7,253 bases of DNA, taken from Phycisphaerae bacterium. Lineage in GTDB: Bacteria > Planctomycetota > Phycisphaerae > UBA1845 > PWPN01. Below are positions 1-4,608 of this stretch, in pieces. Positions within the stretch are counted from its first letter, which is position 1. The number at the start of each line of letters is the position of its first letter. Both the position numbers and the translations under genes were made by a program. The notes under the pieces were generated by a model that saw nothing but the letters and a program-made list of their open reading frames with translations, made no database searches and was not told the DNA's origin. Location of the stretch: the NCBI GenBank assembly GCA_026647385.1, contig JAPKGY010000140.1:1-7253 (forward strand), given 5' to 3'.

Positions 1-333
1 ACCGGTCTGCTGGAAAACTGCCGTGGAATGGGCCGGTATCTCGGCGACCAGGTCAAGGCGATGATGCGGGAGTTTCCCGAGATCGGCGACGTGCGTCAGG
101 CCGGCCTGCACATCGGAATCGAATTCGTCCGGGATCCGCAAAGCAAGGAGCCGCTGACGGCCGAGACCGTGGCGATCCGCGATGCCGGGCTCGGGAACGG
201 GATCATCTTCGGCCTGGGGGGCGTGCGCAGGAACGTCTTGAAGATCAAGCCGCCGTTGATCGTGAACTCACAGGAATGCGACGAAATCCTGGACAAGTTC
301 CGTCGCTCGGTCGCCGGCGTGCTCCGACGATAG
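1..333 (+). CDS. Class III PLP-dependent aminotransferase, C-terminal part (5' partial)
   Basis: The reading frame is open from the first base and ends in TAG at 331-333, giving about 110 residues. They match the C-terminal small domain of class III (ornithine/GABA/alanine-glyoxylate-like) aminotransferases. Visible are the domain-entry pattern EIGDVRQAGLHIGIEFVRD, followed by the 'SKEPL' segment, and near the end VLKIKPPLIVNSQECDEILDKF, the typical 'K-[IL]-x-PPL ... helix' ending. The family moves an amino group between an amine or omega-amino acid and a keto acid using pyridoxal phosphate in the cytoplasm. The PLP-binding lysine and most of the large domain lie upstream of the window, so the substrate class cannot be assigned. 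The next gene starts 9 nt after the stop, so it is most likely the first visible member of a four-gene operon. The family call is firm; the exact enzyme is open. Confidence 0.88.
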   Translation, partial: TGLLENCRGMGRYLGDQVKAMMREFPEIGDVRQAGLHIGIEFVRDPQSKEPLTAETVAIRDAGLGNGIIFGLGGVRRNVLKIKPPLIVNSQECDEILDKFRRSVAGVLRR

Positions 334-342
334 CGAGATCTT

Positions 343-1149
343 ATGATCGAGACTCGAATACAAGAGATGGCTATTCGGCGCCGGGAGCTGGCCCGGCGCC
401 TCGATGCCTTCGACGCCAATCTGTGGCTCGGTCAGCCCCAGGGATTCCCGCTGGCCGTCGGGTGCGGAGCGGACGCGCTGAAGGGTGCGATGGCCGGGCA
501 TTTCATCGGCGGCGGCCTGGTTTCACACTGGCGAGGCAAAACGGTTTCACCCCAGGAGGGAAACGGCGCGTTGGAGACGGCCGGCATCGATTGGTCGGGC
601 ACGTCGCTCCATGCCATGTGGACGGGCCTGCCCCCCTACCCGCGTGAAGGCGGCCTGTTGCCGGGGCCCGATTCCCTGCCGGCGCATGTTCGCGCAGTTC
701 GAGTTTTTCCAAAAACATGCGGCTTCCCGCTGGCGGAATGGTCGATCGGCTTGCTGGTGAAATGCCTCATCAAACAGGGCTGTCCGCTGTTCATCTGGCA
801 CACCGAGTTGGACTGGCAGGACCTCTACCGGCTGGGCAAGGCATATCCGCAACTTCGGATCGTCGTGGAAAGCCAGCCTCGCAAAATCATTTACCAGATC
901 AGGCCGCTGTTCGCGTTGATGCGGGACTGCCCGAATGTGCTGTTGGAGATCTCCAATCTGACCGGCCCGTGTTTCGAGTCGGCTTTGCGATGCTTCGGGC
1001 CGGAGCGGCTGATCTTCGGCAGTTTTCTTCCGATGAACGATCCGCGGGTGCCGCTGGGGATGATTCTCGATGCGGAGATGCCTGAGGCCGATCGCAAACT
1101 GGTCGCCGGCGGGAATCTCCGCCGAATCATCCGCGGAGGTGGGCAATGA
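343..1149 (+). CDS. Degenerate amidohydrolase-fold protein (likely non-catalytic or altered)
   Basis: This 268-residue protein has the layout of the amidohydrolase-2 (PF04909-like) TIM barrel but lacks most metal ligands. Compared by eye with the next gene: the strand-1 HxH is replaced (DANLWLG, residues 25-30+; N26 and W28 where His is expected). The 'KIHP' segment has become RVFP (120-123). The 'LGHAGG' His has become VVESQP (S177). The 'FGSDFPW' Asp has become FGSFLPM (F228). Only the mid-barrel His (IFIWH-like, H153) seems kept. The C-terminal NLRRII helix matches the usual 'N-A-x-R-L' ending. ATG 343 was taken as the start because it follows the aminotransferase stop by 9 nt; ATG 367 is an alternative, and neither has a strong Shine-Dalgarno site. 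It overlaps the next gene by 4 nt (ATGA). A partner or regulatory subunit is an inference; a different catalytic chemistry is also possible. Confidence 0.72.
   Translation: MIETRIQEMAIRRRELARRLDAFDANLWLGQPQGFPLAVGCGADALKGAMAGHFIGGGLVSHWRGKTVSPQEGNGALETAGIDWSGTSLHAMWTGLPPYPREGGLLPGPDSLPAHVRAVRVFPKTCGFPLAEWSIGLLVKCLIKQGCPLFIWHTELDWQDLYRLGKAYPQLRIVVESQPRKIIYQIRPLFALMRDCPNVLLEISNLTGPCFESALRCFGPERLIFGSFLPMNDPRVPLGMILDAEMPEADRKLVAGGNLRRIIRGGGQ
1135..1140 (+). promoter_or_regulatory. Shine-Dalgarno site for the intact amidohydrolase
   Basis: GGAGGT lies 5 nt before the ATG at 1146, inside the last codons of the preceding gene. It fixes the start of the downstream gene and, with the ATGA overlap at 1146-1149, suggests translational coupling of the two amidohydrolase-like proteins. 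Confidence 0.75.
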
Positions 1150-1937
1150 ACGAGCCGTTCATCATCGACGCCCACCTGCACGTCGGGTCAGCCGGGCAAT
1201 TGAGCGTGGCGGATCCGACCGTCGGCCACATTGTGGCCTTGATGGATCGCCTGGGCATTGCGCGGGCGATCGGCTCGGACCACACCGCCCTGCTGGAAGG
1301 CGGCGGAACGGGCCTGGCCCGGATGATGCGGGCCTTTGAGGAATCGCAAGGCCGGGTTCACGGTCTGGCTGTCGTCGATCCGCGTGCTGCCTCGAAGTGC
1401 CTGGGCGAACTGGAGCGCAGCCTTGACTGGAAGGGCCTGGCGGGTATCAAGATTCATCCGTCGTGCCATCAGACGCCGGCCGACGATCCGTCCTATGGAC
1501 CGGTGTGGCAATTCGCGTCGAGTCACGATCTGACGATACTGGCGCACAGTTGGAGCGTATCCGATTACAATCCTTCGCAAGCACTGTCCGTACCGGGGCG
1601 TTTCGAGCGGTGGGTGCGGGAGTTTCCGACGGTGCGTCTGGTCCTGGGGCACGCGGGCGGCCGCGGCTCCGGGCGGCCCGAAGCGATTCGACTGGCCAAT
1701 GAGTGTGCGAATGTCTATCTGGATTTCGCCGGAGACATCTACTGCTATCGCCTGATCGAGACGTTGGTGCAGGCGGTTGCGTCAACGAAGATTCTTTTCG
1801 GGTCGGACTTTCCCTGGACCGGTCCGAGCGATCATCTGTCGCGCGTTCTACTGGCTGACGTCGGGGACGGCGACAAGGCGAGGATTCTTCGTTTGAATGC
1901 CATGAACGCTTACCAGGTGAAAATGGAGCCATGCTAA
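1146..1937 (+). CDS. Amidohydrolase-2 family metal-dependent hydrolase (TIM barrel)
   Basis: A 263-residue protein with a complete set of amidohydrolase-2 (PF04909-like) motifs. The N-terminal IIDAHLH carries metal ligands H10 and H12. AGIKIHPS carries K102 and H104. TILAHS carries H134. LVLGHAGG carries H169. ILFGSDFPW carries the catalytic/metal Asp D221. The C-terminal helix reads ILRLNAMNAY, the family's usual ending. Members hydrolyse amides, esters or lactones, or decarboxylate aromatic acids, using a divalent metal in the cytoplasm; the substrate here is not visible. The length is normal for a compact family member. The start is supported by GGAGGT 5 nt upstream. It overlaps the preceding degenerate homologue by 4 nt and the following SDR by 7 nt (1931-1937), so it sits in the middle of a coupled operon and may act on the same substrate as the aminotransferase and SDR. 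Confidence 0.9.
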   Translation: MNEPFIIDAHLHVGSAGQLSVADPTVGHIVALMDRLGIARAIGSDHTALLEGGGTGLARMMRAFEESQGRVHGLAVVDPRAASKCLGELERSLDWKGLAGIKIHPSCHQTPADDPSYGPVWQFASSHDLTILAHSWSVSDYNPSQALSVPGRFERWVREFPTVRLVLGHAGGRGSGRPEAIRLANECANVYLDFAGDIYCYRLIETLVQAVASTKILFGSDFPWTGPSDHLSRVLLADVGDGDKARILRLNAMNAYQVKMEPC

Positions 1938-2701
1938 CGATTGATCTTCGAGACCGCGTCGCTCTCGTGCTGGGCGGCAGCCGCGGGATCGGCGCCGGCA
2001 TCGTCGAGGCCCTTTGTCAGGCCGGCGCCCAGGTCGTGTTCACTCATAAGGATGATGCACGGTACCAGCCGCAAGTGGACGCCCTGCTCGCCCGGATTCG
2101 AAGTTCCGGGGGTGTCGTCGAGGCCATCGCCGCCGATGCCTGCGACCCGGTTCGTACCGAACAGGTGGTCCGATCCATCGTCGAACGCCGCGGCAAGATC
2201 GATCACCTGGTTTGCGTTGTGGGCCAGACGCTGAAAAGACCGGCGGAGGAGGTTACCGACGAGGAATGGCGACGGTTCATCGATATCAACCTGAGCAGCG
2301 CGTTCTACGGCGTTCGGGCCGTCCTCCCGCACATGATCGAGGCGCGGTATGGCCGAATCGTTCTGATCGGTTCGTCGGTGGTCCATGACGGAGGCGGCGG
2401 TGCGATTGATTACGTGGCGGGCAAGGCCGGGCTCGTGGGCATGATGACCTACCTGACGCGTACCTACGCCCGCAAGGGCATCCTCACCAACGTGATCCAT
2501 CCGTGCGTGGTCGATACGGACCTCCTGAGGGAGCGGTATAACACCCCCGAGTTGCGAGCCCAACTCATCGAGCAGGTCCCCGTCGGACGGCTGGGCACGC
2601 CGGCGGACATCGGTCAGCTGGCGGCCTATTTGCTGAGCCCGTTCGGCGACTTCATCTGCAATCAGGCGATCCTGGTTGACGGCGGCAGGACGATGTTTTG
2701 A
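1931..2701 (+). CDS. Short-chain dehydrogenase/reductase (SDR), FabG-like
   Basis: A 256-residue classical SDR that performs NAD(P)-dependent oxidation or reduction of a hydroxyl/carbonyl group. The Rossmann glycine motif GGSRGIG is at residues 15-21. The active-site tetrad is complete: N120 (DINL), S148 (IGSS), Y161 and K165 (YVAGK). The NVIHPCVVDTD segment (187-197) and C-terminal ILVDGGRTMF match FabG-like enzymes. The usual NNAG stabilising motif reads CVVGQT (95-100), an unusual replacement. The family cannot be narrowed to beta-ketoacyl-ACP reductase from the sequence, and the operon context argues for a sugar- or metabolite-specific dehydrogenase instead. ATG 1931 lies within the preceding gene; AGGTGA at 1915-1920 is a plausible ribosome site 10 nt upstream. 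It is the last gene of the operon and is followed by a structured convergent region. Confidence 0.93.
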   Translation: MLTIDLRDRVALVLGGSRGIGAGIVEALCQAGAQVVFTHKDDARYQPQVDALLARIRSSGGVVEAIAADACDPVRTEQVVRSIVERRGKIDHLVCVVGQTLKRPAEEVTDEEWRRFIDINLSSAFYGVRAVLPHMIEARYGRIVLIGSSVVHDGGGGAIDYVAGKAGLVGMMTYLTRTYARKGILTNVIHPCVVDTDLLRERYNTPELRAQLIEQVPVGRLGTPADIGQLAAYLLSPFGDFICNQAILVDGGRTMF

Positions 2702-2750
2702 ACGACCGGCGGGACACCTTTTTAACGTTCCGGCGCTATTCGAGAGGCAG

Positions 2751-2764
2751 CGCGGGTCCCCGCG
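2751..2764. terminator. Short GC hairpin after the SDR operon (weak terminator candidate)
   Basis: CGCGG (2751-2755) and CCGCG (2760-2764) form a 5-bp GC stem with a GTCC loop, about 50 nt after the SDR stop. No T-run follows, so a classical intrinsic terminator is not shown. The site is between two convergent genes, where transcription must stop from both sides. Confidence 0.25.
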
Positions 2765-2771
2765 GCGACCT

Positions 2772-2847
2772 GAAGCCCTTGACACGCGACTCGCCGCAAA
2801 GCGGCTCCGTGTGGGCGTATGCCCGCGTCGCGCGTCAAGGGAAGCCC
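2772..2847. repeat. Imperfect inverted-repeat element with nested hairpins and flanking direct repeats
   Basis: The 15-nt arm CCCTTGACACGCGAC (2776-2790) pairs with GTCGCGCGTCAAGGG (2827-2841) with one mismatch. Between the arms are two further hairpins: GCCGC/GCGGC (2793-2797 with 2801-2805) and GGGC/GCCC (2813-2816 with 2821-2824, extendable by a G-U and a G-C pair). The whole can fold as a three-way junction. The heptamer GAAGCCC occurs at both borders (2772-2778 and 2841-2847), partly overlapping the arms, which looks like a target-site duplication. This may be a small palindromic (REP- or MITE-like) element, or a structured bidirectional transcription stop between the convergent SDR and sulfatase genes. 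No transposase is linked. The pairing is seen directly; the origin is inference. Confidence 0.5.
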
Positions 2848-2887
2848 GCGGCTCTTTGCTCGCGACGCCGACCTGCAAAGGCGGGCT
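2843..2887. terminator. Hairpin at the sulfatase 3' end (candidate terminator)
   Basis: AGCCCGC (2843-2849) pairs with GCGGGCT (2881-2887), and inside it CTTTGC (2854-2859) pairs with GCAAAG (2875-2880); a 4-nt bulge lies on the left side. The structure touches the sulfatase stop codon (complement of 2887-2889), placing it right for termination of the minus-strand transcript. No clear U-tract follows, so it may act only as a 3' stabilising structure. Confidence 0.35.
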
Positions 2888-4377
2888 CACTTGCGGTTCC
2901 ACTTTTCGTTGACGAACTCCTGGCCGAGAATCAGCATGCCGGTCTTCGGGTCGCGCGGTCCGGTTTCGAAGGGATCGCCCGTTTCCCGCATCCATCGCCG
3001 CAGGCGTTCCTCCATCTGTTGCTGGATGTCGGCGTACTCCTTTTTGCCCGCGAGGTTGCGCAGTTCGTACGGGTCCTCCTGGCAGTCAAACAGCAGCGGC
3101 TCGTGCTCGTCCTTGTACCAACGGGCGTAGACCCAGCGGTCGGTTCGAACGCCCCGCCAGAACCCCACCCATTTCTTCCGGTCAGGCCAGCCCGGCCCCA
3201 TGTTCTGCAGATAGACCGAGTCCGGCGGAGGCGGCCCCTCTTCACCGGTGACCACGTGGGCCAGGTTGTGGCCCTGGACATCCTTGGGGACGGGTATCCC
3301 GCACAGCCCCAGGAGCGTCGGCATCACATCCACGCTGCTGAACATGGCCTGAGTGCGACGGCCCGCCTCGACCCGCCGTGGAAACCGCAACAAAAACGGA
3401 ATGTGGGCGGCCTCGTCGTACGGCGTTGCCTTCGACGCCCGCATCGAGGGATGCATCCACTCATCCATGGGCTTGCCGTAGCCGTGACTGCTCAGGTGAT
3501 CGCCGTGGTCGGACGAGAAACACACCAGGGTATCGTCGGCGATTCCGAGGCGATCGAGGGCCGCCGTCAGCCGCCCCATCTGCTCGTCCAGGGCGGAGAC
3601 GTTCCCGTAGTAGTCGGCGATCTCCTTCCGCGCGAACGCCTCCATCTGCGGCGGCACGTTCGGTGGAACGTCCACCTTCGCGGGGTCGTAGGTCTTGAAC
3701 TGGTCCGGGTACTGATCGTAAGGCCAGTGCGGCGGGCCCCAGGCAACGATCAGGGCAAACGGGGCATCGGGCTTTTCGCGTCGGTGGTTTTCAATGAATC
3801 GGATGGCCAGATCGGCTTCGCCTTCCGGCGCCCAGGCGTCGAATTGGATCGGCCCGCGCTCGTTCTCCCAATAATGGATCTTGTAGTACTGATGCTGGCA
3901 GTTGTACGCCGCCATGTAGTCGAAGCCGTACCGCTTATCCTCCGTGTAGGGCCCGTCGCCCAGATGCCATTTGCCGATGAAACCCGTGTGATAGCCGGCC
4001 TGCTTGAGCGTCTGGGGCAAGGTGACCTGATCGGTTCGCAGTCGATACTCGTTGTCAGGCACGCCGTTGCGGTGCCCGTAGCGCCCGGTCATGACGTGGG
4101 CGCGGTACGGCGAGCACAGCGGGTGACTGGAGAATGCGTGCTCGAATCGAAGGCCCTGGCGGGCCAACCGATCCAGGTTGGGTGTGCGAACGATCTTGTT
4201 GCCGCTCGAACCCAGTGCGCTGTAGCGCAGTTGGTCTGCGAAAACGAAGAGGATGTTGGGCCTCGCCCGTAACGAATGGCCTGAAGCAGACGCGGTGGGT
4301 ACGGGCGCGGACAACGCCAGGGCAACAGCGACGGATACCAACACCTTGATTTCGACCCGATGCGTCCGGGGCTCCAT
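2887..4377 (-). CDS. Exported formylglycine-dependent sulfatase (arylsulfatase family)
   Basis: A 496-residue S1-type sulfatase that cleaves sulfate esters outside the cytoplasm. Residues 1-32 form a signal peptide: basic N-terminus, hydrophobic VLVSVAVALALSAPV, likely cleavage after ASA (29-31). NILFVFADQLR (41-51) carries the metal Asp D48; the usual second Asp is Gln. CSPYR (88-92) with MTGR (96-99) is the formylglycine signature, C88 being the residue converted to formylglycine; the fourth position is Tyr rather than Ser/Ala. GKWHLG (135-140), H216 (PPH), SSDHGD (289-293) and SKATPYDEA (315-323, K316) supply the remaining metal and sulfate ligands. A C-terminal LLFDCQEDPYELRNLA (428-443) is the standard family ending. 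The start has GGAG (complement of 4386-4389) 8 nt upstream. The substrate, probably a polysaccharide or other sulfate ester, is not identifiable. It is convergent with the SDR operon and divergent from the PHP gene. A maturation enzyme (FGE or anSME) is not in the window. Confidence 0.95.
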   Translation of the reverse strand: MEPRTHRVEIKVLVSVAVALALSAPVPTASASGHSLRARPNILFVFADQLRYSALGSSGNKIVRTPNLDRLARQGLRFEHAFSSHPLCSPYRAHVMTGRYGHRNGVPDNEYRLRTDQVTLPQTLKQAGYHTGFIGKWHLGDGPYTEDKRYGFDYMAAYNCQHQYYKIHYWENERGPIQFDAWAPEGEADLAIRFIENHRREKPDAPFALIVAWGPPHWPYDQYPDQFKTYDPAKVDVPPNVPPQMEAFARKEIADYYGNVSALDEQMGRLTAALDRLGIADDTLVCFSSDHGDHLSSHGYGKPMDEWMHPSMRASKATPYDEAAHIPFLLRFPRRVEAGRRTQAMFSSVDVMPTLLGLCGIPVPKDVQGHNLAHVVTGEEGPPPPDSVYLQNMGPGWPDRKKWVGFWRGVRTDRWVYARWYKDEHEPLLFDCQEDPYELRNLAGKKEYADIQQQMEERLRRWMRETGDPFETGPRDPKTGMLILGQEFVNEKWNRK

Positions 4378-4385
4378 GATCCCGT

Positions 4386-4389
4386 CTCC
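4386..4389 (-). promoter_or_regulatory. Shine-Dalgarno site of the sulfatase
   Basis: Read on the minus strand this is GGAG, 8 nt before the ATG (complement of 4375-4377). It supports this start, which also gives a complete signal peptide. Confidence 0.6.
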
Positions 4390-4456
4390 GTTCTGCCGTG
4401 CGGCCTATCGTACACAGCTGGAGAGATCAGAACAACTGAGATAACCCGACGAACGG

Positions 4457-4484
4457 TTGTAACAGATTCCGGATGCATTATAAT
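4457..4484 (+). promoter_or_regulatory. Sigma70-like promoter for the PHP-domain gene
   Basis: TTGTAA (4457-4462), a 16-nt spacer and a perfect TATAAT (4479-4484) match the -35/-10 arrangement; the -35 hits 4 of 6 consensus bases. Transcription would start near 4491, leaving a leader of about 118 nt before ATG 4609. The site is in an AT-richer patch of an otherwise GC-rich window, between two divergent genes. Confidence 0.55.
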
Positions 4485-4487
4485 GCA
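4474..4487. promoter_or_regulatory. Perfect 14-bp palindrome over the -10 box (operator or bidirectional -10)
   Basis: TGCATTATAATGCA reads the same on both strands. It contains TATAAT on the plus strand (4479-4484) and again on the minus strand (4477-4482), so it could serve as the -10 element of both divergent genes, or as the binding site of a dimeric repressor covering the promoter. No good minus-strand -35 box is visible at the right distance (4499-4507), so bidirectional use is less certain than the plus-strand promoter. Confidence 0.45.
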
Positions 4488-4608
4488 CGCTGCAACTCTT
4501 ATGCTGTCGTCAGATGAAGGTATCGCCATATGCGTTGATTCCGTGAACTCCTGGCCGGCAATCTGAGCACCCGTCAACGTGTGTCCTGGTTGCCACGCGA
4601 GTGAAACG

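Noticed and set aside
2701..2736. Two imperfect direct copies of AACG..CCGGCG at 2701-2713 and 2724-2736
   Set aside because: Short, with mismatches, and only two copies; not distinguishable from chance.
1934..2995. A 353-codon minus-strand open frame opposite the SDR and intergenic region
   Set aside because: It is antisense to a complete SDR and runs through the inverted-repeat spacer; no family features.
2698..4272. A 524-codon plus-strand open frame opposite the sulfatase
   Set aside because: It is antisense to a gene with complete sulfatase motifs and a signal peptide; its translation is a V/R/P-rich string without domains, as expected from a GC-rich codon shadow.
4545..4557. The 13-mer GAACTCCTGGCCG occurs here and at 2914-2926, near both ends of the sulfatase gene
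   Set aside because: A 13-nt match is expected with appreciable probability in a 7-kb GC-rich window. The copy at 2914 encodes sulfatase C-terminal residues; no longer homology surrounds the copy at 4545, so a duplicated gene remnant or a flanking repeat is not supported.
4579..4608. GTG start adding ten residues to the PHP protein
   Set aside because: No ribosome site precedes it, and it would put ten polar residues before the signal peptide; ATG 4609 gives a normal signal peptide.
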